Assembly: GCF_024139115.2 (NCBI RefSeq)
Contig: NC_085139.1
Coordinates: 251,010,067 to 251,074,066, forward strand
Direction of reading: 5' to 3'
DNA: 64,000 bases
Origin: Armigeres subalbatus
Taxonomy: Eukaryota > Arthropoda > Insecta > Diptera > Culicidae
Shown here: positions 10,740 to 20,980 of the stretch, one piece after another
Layout of the letters: every line of letters begins with the position of its first letter
How positions within the stretch are numbered: position 1 is the stretch's first letter
The notes under the pieces: model-generated
What the model saw: the letters and a program-made list of their open reading frames with translations, nothing else
Told to the model about the DNA's origin: nothing
Databases searched by the model: none
Translations under genes and position numbers: made by a program

Positions 10740-11009
10740 ACTTGGGTGCTCGCACACCATTCGCTCCATTTGAGTCTTACTTGGATGCTCTCCCGGGCGC
10801 TCCGCTACCATGCCTCGAGGTGTCAATAGCGGTAACTGCCTGGGCCTACAGATATTACGCTACGACACTCCTACCTCAGCACGAGCAGATCAATCACACC
10901 ACTGCCGAAGCAGACCACACGCTACCCTGCCGAAGCAGGGACTCTCCCCATGCACCACATGTGCACAACTGTAGGTGTGTGGGTACAACCCACTGCTACC
11001 CTGCCGCCG
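10740..11009 (+). repeat. RTE 5' UTR repeat unit, first copy (interrupted)
   Basis: The segment from about 10820 to 11009 is nearly identical to 14715-14905: both carry GGTAACTGCCTGGGCCTACA, CAGCACGAGCAGATCAATC and CTCCCCATGCACCACATGTG. In this copy the unit stops at CGCCG (11005-11009), where the nested element begins. It resumes at the second CGCCG (14559-14563). Confidence 0.85.
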
Positions 11010-11045
11010 CACAGTGATGCCACTCCATTCAAAACACGGAAAAGT

Positions 11046-11560
11046 CTTTTCAATCACTTTTTGTCAACCGATTTTCTCGCAACAGGTTGCATTCGATGCG
11101 GAATATTGTCTCATTGTTTCCTATTGAAAATTGGCCGGATAAGGCTATGGGCTCAAAAGCTGTGGACAAAATACATTTTTTTCATACAAAAAACGGGTAA
11201 AACCTCATCAATCATTTGTTTGGCACTAATGCTCAACCGACTCGCTCGCAACAAACTACATTCAAAGCAGAATCCTGTTCCATTGTTTGTTATTGAAAAT
11301 TTGGTCAGATCGGAAAATGAGATCAGAAGTTATGGCCAAAATACTAATTTCATTATTACAATACAAAATCACTTTTTTTGGCACTTATGTGAATCCGATT
11401 TGCTTGCAACAAGTTGCGTTCGGCGAGAAATTGTATTATGCATATAAACAAATATGAAAAATAAGACCTATCCACATATTTGTGTTATTTTTACCTTTTC
11501 TTACATATTTCTTAATTTTTTTGAACGAACGAGAAAGGCACCATCACCGATTATTTAGGG
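11046..11560 (+). repeat. Dispersed repeat with internal ~175-bp periodicity
   Basis: Three diverged units contain CCGATT-TC-CGCAACA, CATTGTTTNNTATTGAAAATT and ATGGNCNAAANAC. The block AATCCTGTTCCATTGTTTG...AGAAGTTATGGCCAAAA also occurs at 44357-44428. After it comes AAAGGCACCATCACCGATTATTTAGGG, which matches 44490-44515 in style. This defines a family with at least two loci here. No function is inferred. Confidence 0.65.
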
Positions 11561-11846
11561 TTTTTGTGCTTGAGATTGCTACGAAGCTTTTTTTAAGACA
11601 GTGATATATAAAACTTATCATATACATATGACGATTTTATGACCCTGAAATAAGCCTTAAGATCTGAGGGAAGGGTTTTCCGTTAAAAAAGCACGTGGTA
11701 TCCCTCTCTGAGAGAGAAAATTGCCCAATTCAGCCCGCCAGAATGACGTTGTCAGTGTCGCCAAAATTATTTCATCATTATGCAGTTTACAATTGCTTTA
11801 GAATTTGCCGTAAACGGAGAACAATGGGGAAGAAATTTATCACTCA

Positions 11847-11864
11847 TGCATGCATGCATGCAGT
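11847..11864. repeat. (ATGC)n palindromic microsatellite
   Basis: ATGCATGCATGCATGCAG-like run, self-complementary, inside the nested Transib-like element. Short simple repeat only. Confidence 0.7.
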
Positions 11865-11995
11865 GTTTCGGCGAGAGAACAGCAGCAACGCCGACCAATC
11901 ACGCAATGAGCAGATCAAAATAAACAAACTCCAGCTGGTTTTGGAAAATGAAAACATGAGCCATGAAAAGCATTTGTGTAATAACAGTAGTGCTG

Positions 11996-12084
11996 ATATA
12001 AATAAGAAAAATAAGACAAACAAGACAAATGAGACAAATAAGACAAATAAGATAGCCATAATAAATAAGACAAATAAAATTAGT
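11996..12084 (+). repeat. A-rich ~9-bp minisatellite (ACAAATAAG)n
   Basis: Repeats such as GACAAACAAGACAAATGAGACAAATAAG run without C-rich interruption. Read in the plus frame they give a KTNKTNKTNK stretch, which is the tail of a 150-codon open frame (11695-12147). That frame is probably not a gene, since its second half is wholly simple repeat. Confidence 0.75.
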
Positions 12085-12089
12085 TCCTC

Positions 12090-12940
12090 CAGGAATTCCT
12101 CTGGAAGTTCCTCAGCAAATTTCTCCGGAAGTCCCCCCCCCCCCTGAATTCCTTCGGAAGTTTCTACGGGAATTCTTCCAGGAGTTCCTAAGAAAGTTCC
12201 TCCAGGAATTTCTCCGGGAGATCTTCCAGAAATTCCTTCGGAAGTTCTTCCTGAAATTCCTTCGGAAGTTCTTCCAGAAATTCTCCAGGAATTCCTTTGG
12301 AAGTTCCTCCAGGAATTCCTTTGGAAGTTCCTCCAGGAATTCCTTTGGAAGTTCCTCCAGGAATTCCTTTGGAAGTTCCTCCAGGAATTCCTTTGGAAGT
12401 TCCTCCAGGAATTCCTTTGGAAGTTCCTCCAGGAATTCCTTTGGAAGTTCCTCCAGGAATTCCTTCGGAAGTTCCTCCAGGAATTCCTTCGGAAGTTCCT
12501 CCAGGAATTTCTTCGAAAGTTCCTCCAGGAATTCCTTCGGAAGTTCCTCCAGGAATTCCTTCGGAAGTTCCTCCAGGAAATCCTTCGGAATTTCATCCAA
12601 TAATTCCTCCGGAAGTTCCTCCAGGAATTCCTTCGGAAGTTCCTCTAGGAATTCCTCCGGAAGTTCCTCCAGGAATTCCTCCGGAAGTTCCTCCAGGAAT
12701 TCCTCCGGAAGTTCCTCCAGGAATTCCTCTTCCGGAAGTTCCTTCTGAAATTCCTCCGGAAGTTGCTTTTTGGAAAGCTTTGGAAGTTATTTCTGGAATT
12801 CATCTGGAAGTTCCTCTTGGAACTCCTCCGAAAGTTCTTCCTAGAACTCCTCCTTTTGGAGTTCCTGCGGAAGTTGCTTCGGAAAATCTGAAGTTCTTCC
12901 AGGAATCCTTCTGGAAGTTCCTCTAGGAATTCCTGGTAGA
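12090..12940 (+). repeat. 24-bp minisatellite array (GGAATTCCTTTGGAAGTTCCTCCA)n, best-preserved copy
   Basis: About 30 units of GGAATTCC-TYN-GGAAGTTCC-TCCA run head to tail; units 12290-12460 are nearly identical. The period is a multiple of 3 with no stop in several frames, so long open frames appear on both strands: 209 codons plus (an EVPPGIPL period) and 250 and 162 codons minus (NSWRNFRR and EFLEELPK periods). The three different 'proteins' from the same DNA argue against selection for any of them. Related, more decayed arrays lie at 33870-34560, 52060-52700, 54560-55020, 59480-60060 and 61600-62000. Confidence 0.9.
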
Positions 12941-12959
12941 CCAATTGATACGAACTCCT

Positions 12960-13770
12960 ACACAGTTTGAAAATTTTTGAACTTCTGGTTTAGATGAGGT
13001 GCGAATCATATACGCGAGCTCGACGGACGTGTATGGACATGACTAGTCAATGTCAGATTTTGATCTGTTAAACCAATTGTTCCAAACTTCACAATAGTTT
13101 GGACAACCTAGAACATCTGGTTTGGGTATAAGTGAAACGAAATTTGTAAGCGTGGTGTCTACGGACATGTATTAACATGAATGTATGATATCATGTTTGT
13201 ATCGAGCGCAGTTGACCTTGTAGACCGATTGATTCCAGAACATTTTGGGTAGCTCATAACATCTGGTTTGGATATAACAGAGTTGCAAATCACACATATA
13301 GGCTCTACGAACTTGTATGAACATGACTGGTTGATGTCAAAGTTATATTGAGCGCAGTTGACTTGATAGACTCCAGAGCAGTATGGAGTACTTCGAACAT
13401 CTGATATTGGTATAACTGAGTTCCAAATCGTATGCATGGGCTCTACTGACTTGTATGGACATCTTATTGCTGTCAGATTTGTACCGAGCGCAGTTGACCT
13501 GGTAGACCAATTGATCCAAACTCCAGAACAGTTTGGAGAACCTGAAACATCTGGTATGGGTATAACTGTGCTGTAAATCATATGCGTGGGCTCTAAGGAC
13601 TTGTGTGGACATGATTAGTTGATTTCAGATAGCTATCAAGCTCAGTTGACTTGGTAGACCAATTGATCCAAACTCCTAAACAGTTTGGAGATCCTAGAAC
13701 ATCTGATTTGGGCAAAACTGAGTAGAATATCATTCCCCTGGCCTCTATTGACCTATATGGACATGACGGG
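12960..13770 (+). repeat. ~153-bp satellite array, plus orientation
   Basis: Units carry GACCAATTGATCCAAACTCC (for example about 13503 and 13656), ACATCTGGTATGGGTATAAC and GGGCTCTANNGACTTGT. This is the reverse complement of the array at 9340-9990. It lies inside the Transib-like element, while the other array lies outside, so they are independent copies rather than arms of one element. The minus-strand frames up to 140 codons are repetition artefacts. Confidence 0.8.
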
Positions 13771-13774
13771 TTTC

Positions 13775-14545
13775 CATTGGCGCGGGTTTCCGTAGTTTTC
13801 ATCGTCAACATTTGCATATCATCTTTCATTACTATAGAGGTCATTTTGGAGTCGCTAGGGATGTACAGAAGAAACATTTTGTTGACACATAGTATAGTCA
13901 ATGCTAGAATAGTGTTATAAAACATTTTTTGAACCTGTAAGTTCCGACTGAAGAATGTCATGTAAATCGAAATTTACTATGTTTTGAATAAAAAAACATC
14001 CTTATTCACGCCCCTCTAGGGACAAATTGAGCATCCCTAGAAACATATCTCACCAGTATGAAAAAATTAGATGAGATAGGTAAGACATCCGTAAAAGAAT
14101 TGTGAAAATCGGTCGAAAGACGCTTGAGATACAGCTGTTCGAAAATTTAGTTTCCACGATTTTCTGATCACTGTATTCGGCGTGTTAATGCTTATGTTTA
14201 CTTCAAGAATGCTTTGAAGAAAAATGCTATTTGCGCAGATTTGCGCAAAACAATCATCATATCTCCGAAAAGCTGGATAAATAAGCTTTGAAATAAGCCC
14301 AATTCGGCATGCGTGCGATTGCGTGCTCATAGTTAAAAATCAGGTTGAACAACATCATGTCTTCGCCATACATGTTACAAGCAATTTTAAAAAACATCTT
14401 TGATTTACCATTGGATCGATGGATCGTGCAATTTTCATCCAATCTTCGTGAAATTTTGAGGAAAGACATTTCAAACATTTTGAAAAATTATAAAAATACT
14501 TTCGAAGCTGTACGATCAACTCAATTTTCTTCATTTTTTCCGCCT
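13775..14545. other. Interior right flank of the Transib-like element, unassigned
   Basis: Moderately AT-rich, with short overlapping frames (up to 126 codons across the element boundary) and no similarity I recognise. I looked for a RAG1-like catalytic core here and did not see one. Confidence 0.3.
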
Positions 14546-14558
14546 TGGCATCACTGTG

Positions 14559-15150
14559 CGCCGAAGCAGCTTCTCCAAAGACCATTCGCTCCATGTGACC
14601 CTTTTTCGGGTGCTCACTCTAACACTCCACTGCCATGCCTCGAGGTGTCGAGAAGGTACCTCGACTCCTACCTCAGCATGTGCAGTCCATACTCAGACTT
14701 CTGCTGCGCTTCGAGGTGTCGATAGCGGTAACTGCCTGGGCCTACAGATATTACGCTACGACACTCCTGCCTCAGCACGAGCAGATCAATCACACCACTG
14801 CCGAAGCAGACCACACGCTACCCTGCCGAAGCAGGGACTCTCCCCATGCACCACATGTGCACAACTGTAGGTGTGTGGGTACAACCCACTGCTACCCTGC
14901 CGCCGAAGCAGCTTCTCCAAAGACCATTCGCTCCATGTGACCCTTATTCAGGTGCTCACTGTAACACTCCACTGCCATGCCTCGAGGTGTCGATAGCGGT
15001 ATGTAGGGACGAATCAACGATACTACGCTACGACACTCCTACCTCAGCATGTGCAGTCATACTCAGACTTCTGCTGCGCTTCGAGGTGACAATAGCGGCG
15101 GCGACACGCTATGACACTCCTCCAGTCGGCCCTCTATAAAAAGCTACATG
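14559..15150 (+). promoter_or_regulatory. RTE 5' UTR tandem units and TATA-containing leader
   Basis: The block GAAGCAGCTTCTCCAAAGACC starts at about 14562 and again at about 14904, a 342-bp spacing, so the leader is built of tandem units. A third, partial unit follows to about 15120. The leader ends with CCCTCTATAAAAAGCTACATG (TATAAAA at 15135-15141), which is also kept in the minus-strand copy (about 26208-26222, reverse complement). Tandem leader units and an internal promoter are common in LINEs. Promoter activity here is inference. Confidence 0.5.
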
Positions 15151-15366
15151 TATCAGCAAGCAGCCTCCGCCAAAGCTACCGTGTGCCGCTTAAAGCGCAC
15201 AAGCCCAATCCCTGGTGTTAGGTGCGACGCTGAACAGCCCTGACACGACGGCCCTCCGACGAGACAGGAGGCTTGCGCAGGCCCAATAAGCCGCCTTTAA
15301 AAACAACCATTACGAACGACATAGAAGATAAAACGAGTCGACACAATCAGCAACGACGAATAAAGG

Positions 15367-16330
15367 AAGCTCGGAACATGGAACTGCAAGTCACTGGGCT
15401 TCGTAGGTTGCGACAGGATAATCTACGATGAATTACATCCCCGCAACTTCAACGTCGTAGCGTTGCAGGAAATCTGCTAGATAGGACAGAAAGTGTGGAA
15501 AAGAGGGCATCGAGCGGCTACCTTCTAGCAAAGCTGTGGCACCACCAACGAGATGGGAACCGGCTTCATAGTGCTGGAAAAGATGCGCCAACGCGTAATT
15601 TTGTGGCAGCCAATCAACGCAAGGATGTGCAAGCTGAGGATAAAAGACCGTTTCTTCAACTATAGCATCATTAACGTGCACTGCCCACACGAAGGGAGAC
15701 CCGACGACGAGAAAGAAGCGTTCTACGCACAGCTTGAGCAGACATACGATGGATGCCCACTGCGAGTCGTCAAAATCGTCATCGGTGACATGAACGCACA
15801 GATAGGAAGGGAGGAAATGTATAGACCGGTCATCGGACCGGATAGTCTGCACACCGTATCGAATGACAATGGCCAACGATGCATTAACTTCGCAGCCTCA
15901 AGCGGAATGGTAGTCCGAAGCACCTTTTTTCCTCGCAAAAATATCCACAAGGCCACATGGAGATCACCTAACCAAGAAACGGAAAACCAAATCGACCACG
16001 TTCTAATCGACGGTAAATTCTTCTCCGACATACGAACGTCCGCACTTACCGCAGTGCGAATATTGAATCCGACCACTACCTCGTTGCAGTATGTCTGCGC
16101 TCAAAACTCTCGACGGTGTACAAAACGCGTAGAAGTCGGACGCCGCGGCTTAATATTGGGCGGCTACAAGGCGGTAGACTAGCAGCAGCTGGAAGTGCCA
16201 CTCCCAACGGAAGAGCAGCTCGCAGCATCTCTTGAAGATGGCTGGAGAGATATTCGATCCGCCATTGGAAGCACCGCAACCGCTACACTAGGCACGGTGC
16301 CCCGGATCGGAGAAACAACTGGTATGACGG
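15367..16330 (+). pseudogene. RTE apurinic/apyrimidinic endonuclease domain, broken
   Basis: The frame starts recognisably at 'KLGTWNCKS' (15367) and keeps the endonuclease/exonuclease/phosphatase signatures: Asn in TWNCK, Glu in 'ALQEIC', 'IGDMNAQIG' near 15785, 'HKATWRSPN' near 15950, 'IDHVLIDG' near 15990 and 'SDHYLV' near 16065. These nick target DNA for reverse transcription. Defects against the minus-strand copy are a TAG at 15478-15480 replacing Trp, a small deletion and frameshift near 16030 that puts SDHYLV out of frame, and a ~14-bp deletion near 16180. No functional start codon was sought, as the copy is dead. Confidence 0.85.
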
Positions 16331-16339
16331 CGAATGTGA

Positions 16340-18142
16340 GCAGTTAGTGGAAGAGAAGAATGCAGCATGGGCGAGATTGCTGCAATACCGCACGAGGGCG
16401 AACGAGGCACGATATAAACAGGCGCGGAACAGACAAAACTCGATTTTCCGGATGAAGAAGCGCCAGCAAGAAGAACGAGACCGTGAAGAGACGGAGGAAC
16501 TGTACCACGCTAATAACGCACGAAAGTTCTATGAGAAGTTGAACCGTTCACGTAAGGGCCACGTGCCACAGCCCGATATGTGTAAGGACATAAACGGGAG
16601 CCTTCTTACGAACGAGCGTGAGGTGATCCAAAGGTGGCGGCAGCACTACGAAGAACACCTGAATGGGGATGTGGCAGACGAAGATGGCGGTATGGTGATG
16701 GACCTGGGGGAACGCGCGCAGAACATAATTCTACCGGCTCCGGACCTCCAGGAAATCCAGGAGGAGATTGGCCGGCTGAAGAACAACAAAGCCCCTGGGG
16801 TTGACCAGCTACCAGGAGAGCTGTTTAAACACGGTGGTGAGGCACTGGCTAGAGCGCTGAACTGGGTCATTACCAAGATTTGGGAGGAGGAAGTTTTGCG
16901 TCCCATCTACAAAAAGGGCGATGAGCTGGATTGTAGCAACTACCGCGCAATCACATAGCTGAACGCCGCCTACAAGGTACTCTTCCAAATTTTATGCCGT
17001 CGAATAGCACCAACTGCAAGGGAGTTCGTGTAGCAGTACCAGGCAGGTTTTATGGGCGAACGCTCTACCACGGACCAGATGTTCGCCATTCGCTAAGTAC
17101 TGCAGAAATGCCGCGAATACAACGTGCCCACACATCATCTATCCATCGACTTCAAAGCCGCATATGATACAATCGATCGGGACCAGCTATGGCAGCTAAT
17201 GCACGAACACGGATTTCCGGATAAACTGACACGGTTGATCAAAGCGACGACGGATCGGGTGATGTGCGTAGTTCGAGTTTCAGGGGCGTTCTCGAGTCCC
17301 TTCGAAACCCGCAGAGGGTTACGGCAAGGTGATGGTCTTTCGTATCTGCTATTCAACATCGCTTTTAAGGGGTAATACGAAGAGCAGGGATTAACACGAG
17401 TGGTACAATTTTCAATAAGTCCGTCCAGCTATTTGGTTTCGCCGACGACATAGATATTATGGCACGTAACTTTGAGAAGATGGAGGAAGCCTACATCAGA
17501 CTGAAGAGGGAAGCTAAGCGGATCGGACTAGTCATCAACACGTCGAAGACGAAGTACATGATAGGAAGAGGTTCAAGAGAAGACAATGTGAGCCACTCAC
17601 CGCGAGTTGGCATCGGTGGTGACAAAATCGAGGTGGTAGAAAAATTTGTGTACTTGGGCTCACTGGTGACTGTCGAAAATGATACCAGCAGAGAAATTCG
17701 GAGACGCATAGTGGCTGGAAATCGTACGTACTTTGGACTCCGCAAGACGCTCCGATCGAATAGAGTTCATCGCCGTGCCAAACTGACAATCTACAAAACG
17801 CTCATTAGACCGGTAGTCCTCTACGGGCACGAAACCTGGACGATGCTCGTGGAGGACCAACGCGCAGCTGTTGGAGAACCATCCATCGTTCACACTGCGA
17901 AAATTGGACGACTGCGGTGGGCCGGGCAGGTAGCCAGCATGTCGGACAGTAACCCGGTGAAAATGGTTCTCGGCAACGATCCGACGGGCACAAGAAGGCG
18001 AGGTGCGCAGCGGGCAAGGTGGATCGATCATGTGGAGGACGATTTGCGGACCCTCCGCAGACTGCGTGGTTGGCGAAGTGCAGCCATGGACCGAGCCGAA
18101 TGGAGAAGACTCTTAGCACAGGCTACTCCGGTCTTAGTCTGA
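16340..18142 (+). pseudogene. RTE reverse transcriptase and C-terminal region, broken
   Basis: Frames at 16347-16958, 17124-17375 and 17459-18142 together give an RTE-type RT. Signatures are 'NNKAPGVDQLPGEL' near 16785, 'LDCSNYRAIT', 'FKAAYDTIDR' near 17150, 'RRGLRQGDGLS' near 17310 and the catalytic FADD box at 17438-17449. The C-terminal part has 'ETWTMLVEDQR' and 'RLRWAGQVA'. Against the minus-strand copy it has in-frame stops near 16956, 17030 and 17095, a frame change around 17370, and loss of about 95 bp at ~17867 that removes the segment ending in LHQL. GTG-start frames at 16347 are only open-frame boundaries. This copy cannot make a full protein. Confidence 0.85.
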
Positions 18143-18164
18143 ATAAATAATAATAATTGCATCA

Positions 18165-18745
18165 AGCAATCGGAATTGAGATTAATTTTTTGGAACTGAC
18201 CGTTTGCCTGGAATAAGTCAATGATGAATGTGATCTCTTCCTCGGAAGTAGCTCTGTCGTTTCGTTTGTCCGTCTTTTCGAGAAATGTCTTCCATCAGTC
18301 TAAATTTATCAGAACGTATCCTTGGTCTACTTTATCTATGTGAAAAAATGTATCGAATAACCCTTTCTGTTTCACAGTACCAAATGATCTTTATGCCTTC
18401 ATACCAAATGACCCAGACCTGATATGAAGAATGGAGCGTTTCAATTACGCATATCGTATTTATGCCCCACGTCGGGCACCCACAGCCGTTTGACTTTATT
18501 AAGGAATAAGCGGAGAAGATAACATAGCGGACGCGTTATAACTTGGTATAGCTTGTCTAATTTGCTGCTCTCAGGAACCAAACTTCGATGAGGAAAATGA
18601 TTGTCATATGCTGTGCAGCTTGGATGCATGATGCATGAACCTTTCGTTGGGTGAGTTCGGGATCAGTGTTACATTCTTAGTATGCAAGCTGCACATTTGA
18701 AGAGCTCAAAGTGAAGGAAAATGGAATCGAAGCGACACCACGATC
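18165..18745. other. No recognisable feature
   Basis: Mixed-composition DNA after the LINE tail. No frame longer than about 60 codons, no repeat unit and no RNA gene were recognised. Confidence 0.3.
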
Positions 18746-18749
18746 CATA

Positions 18750-18995
18750 ATAAAAATAGCGGAAATAGTTTTCTGAACTCTATACCTTGCATTACCCAGA
18801 AATTATTGCTGCTCTTGAACACGAAAAAAACCTTATTAGAAAGTTTATATATTCCTGCATTTGCATGTGATTGTAAGTTGTATGGCAAGGCAAATGAATG
18901 CCCAATATGCGAGCAATGTTTCCTATACGAAACCATCTTACACCGGACTGAGAGTCGGACACGCCACCTCCGGAATGGCAATCATACGCCTCGCG
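18750..18995 (-). mobile_element. tRNA-derived SINE (Feilai-like), degraded copy, minus strand
   Basis: The reverse complement reads ATTGCCATTCCGGAGGTGGCG, a TCTCAGTCCGGTGTAAGATGG block, GGAAACATTGCTCGCATATTG and GGGCATTCATTTGCC. This is the same block order as the copy at 42249-42566 (AATCCGGAGATGGC, CACGGTCCGGTCTAGAATG, GGAAACTTTATCGAC, GGGCATGGTG). The B-box-like region has drifted and the GAA tail is not obvious. Confidence 0.6.
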
Positions 18996-18999
18996 TTGA

Positions 19000-20975
19000 C
19001 TTACTTCGAAATATCCATTGAACATTCTTCAGAATTTTGACTAAAAAACCTTTGAAAATTCTTTTACAAAATTGATGTTTTGATTTGAAAAACTCATTTG
19101 AAACATTATTGGTTGCCAAATTTCGGATCGAGATTGAATTCGAAATTTCTTTCTTAGTCATCGTTTCAAGATCTTAATTCAATGTTTTCAGGCTAAGATT
19201 ATTTCTATGCCAAATTTCGTGTTGATTGACTTAAGCCTCCTCCACAGGGGACCTAACAATCAGCATAATTCTAATAAATCAAGGGATAATCGTCGAATCA
19301 TTTCTCCAAATATGTAATCAATAAACAAATCAACCCATCAGGAAGATACGAAAATCTCTTCCCGAGGGAACCCCAAATGATCCCCAACGCTAATTGGTAC
19401 CTCCAAAAATCTACAACCGGCATCTCCGATGAAAAAAAAATCCGCGTATCGAGTTGACGTCAAATAGTTTCAGAAGCTGCTGAACACACAACGCAAAGAA
19501 TCGAACAAGTGGATAAAAAAAACTCTCCCCTCTATTAATTCCGCTAATTGATTTCCTCTTGTTCGCTTTCCTCCTGCAGACATCGATGCGATCCCATTGA
19601 TCGATCGATCGATCCATCGATAGTCGTTTCGAAAATGGAAATTAGAAATTTGCCACATTTCCATTTGATGGAGGAGCGACGGATTCGCGCGCGGGATCAG
19701 CATCACCGACGACGGGCTGCGACGAATAAAAGAGGTGCGACCAATCAACGGAAAACGAAGAAAGACTTGCTCTCGAGCAGCAAGTGGACGTTTGCTTGAC
19801 GCGGTAGGTAATTTGTGTTTTTTGGCGTTTGTTTACTTTGGCAATTCGTTCCGCTCGATGAAGAAAGGTTTCTCAGAAGTGGGTTGATTTTTCGCCACAA
19901 GAATTTGCGCATTTTTGTTTGGCAAATTCGAATATATTATTATTAATCGCATCAAAAAGTTAAGTCATTTAGGAGAAACATTATTATTATTATGACTATA
20001 TTTTGGGGACTTGCAGCTCTTGGCTGGTTGGTCTCTCAAGGAAGAAACATCAAACATTTGATCATGCGAAAGAAGATTTTTGCGTATCTTAGAGGAAAAT
20101 TATAGCCACAGAAAGCGATGCCAAATGGGGGGGTGTGTTTGCCTTAAATTGGTGTGGGGTAATTTTCGGGTTTCGATGATCGTTTCCCTGCATGAGTGCG
20201 TTGAGCATGCCGGACCGGAATAGCTCTATGAAATCGGATAATTGCTGGGCAGTGGTGCTGCTGTCTGTGGTGCGCTGGGGAGAGCCGGCAGAAAGATGTA
20301 GCAAAAAGGGAGAAGGGCCAATTTACAAAATAATCAAAATGAGTAGCTGCCGTAGTTCCGGGCTTCTTTACTGCGGCGCCGGGCGCTTTCCTTTGGAGCT
20401 GGACGAGTTTGGATCACGCTACAAATCGTTGGTTTGAGTTTGGGTAGGTGTGATTATAGCAATTTTGCTCATGATTCATTGGATCGATGCGTGTGCCGAA
20501 GATCTGTGAGTGAACATGGTTGGTGTTTTGGTTTCGCTATTTTAAGCCTGGATTGGTCTTTAAAGGCCAATTAGGTAAATTTGATGCCCATCCATGCCCA
20601 TCGGAAAAAAATACCTTCGAATGCAAAATGTAAACAAAACTAAAGTTATATCGAAATCTTCTACTATGAATACTATGTTCAAGCTATTTTAATGGAAATA
20701 GTTCGAAGCCAATCTAAGTAAAAAGTAAGGGCAAGAAACGACTTTTTGTGAGCGACTGAGTCAATCTAAGGCATATCCGAGAGTCAAACTGAAGCCAACC
20801 CACGTAGCATGGATTACAAATCCTAGATAAATTCGGTGTAGAGCCAAATGAAAACCGTAACCGAATCCAGCGTTGGTCCGATGACAAACATAACTTGCCA
20901 AATCCGTACCCAATCCAAAACAAATGCATAGAAAGTGAAAGAACAAATCGAAGTTTTACAGCATCATGAGTTACA
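19000..20975. other. Unassigned, probably low-copy DNA; contains (ATCG)n at 19598-19620
   Basis: About 2 kb without a recognised gene. A GC-richer patch at 19480-19800 holds an ATCGATCGATCGATCC run and an 83-codon plus-strand frame of basic composition, with no homology I know. The 15-mer AGAATCGAACAAGTG (about 19497) recurs near 38208 in another GC-richer patch. A second patch lies at 20200-20420 and has an 81-codon frame. A host exon or regulatory DNA is possible but not supported. Confidence 0.35.
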
Positions 20976-20980
20976 AAATA

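Larger units (their letters stand above)
11010..14558. mobile_element. Transib-like non-autonomous element (CACAGTG ends, 5-bp CGCCG duplications)
   Basis: The left end is CACAGTGATGCCA (11010-11022) and the right end TGGCATCACTGTG (14546-14558), a perfect 13-bp terminal inverted repeat. It is flanked by CGCCG on both sides (11005-11009 and 14559-14563). The uninterrupted target is present at 14895-14915 in the next 5' UTR unit, which has a single CGCCG. Transib transposons, relatives of RAG1, are known for CACWRTG ends and GC-rich 5-bp duplications, so the class fits. No RAG1-like core frame is visible inside. The interior is satellites and minisatellites plus unassigned DNA, so it would be non-autonomous or heavily eroded. 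Confidence 0.7.
10378..18160 (+). mobile_element. RTE-like non-LTR retrotransposon, plus-strand copy (broken, with nested insertion)
   Basis: The first ~105 bp (CGGGCAGCAGGGACTATGTCC onward, to about 10480) match the 5' end of the minus-strand copy at 26225-26330. The body from 15130 to 18145 matches 23065-26220 at high identity. The order is 5' UTR, endonuclease, reverse transcriptase, then a tail near CTTAGTCTGAATAAATAATAATAAT. The 5' UTR contains ~342-bp repeated units and is split by an unrelated 3.55-kb element. The reading frame is broken by stops, frameshifts and an internal deletion, so it is dead. RTE-clade assignment is by the style of the endonuclease and RT sequence. Confidence 0.8.

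Noticed and set aside
11695..12147. 150-codon plus frame
   Set aside because: The second half is simple A-rich repeat and minisatellite; the first half has no homology known to me.
11844..12596. 250-codon minus frame and the overlapping 162- and 209-codon frames
   Set aside because: All are translations of the 24-bp minisatellite in different phases; codon period equals repeat period and no frame is favoured.
9340..13770. One large element with the two 153-bp arrays as inverted arms
   Set aside because: The right array lies inside the Transib-like insertion and the left outside it, so they cannot be arms of a single element.
15433..15876. 147-codon minus frame and similar antisense frames over both LINE copies
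   Set aside because: Antisense shadows of the endonuclease and RT frames.
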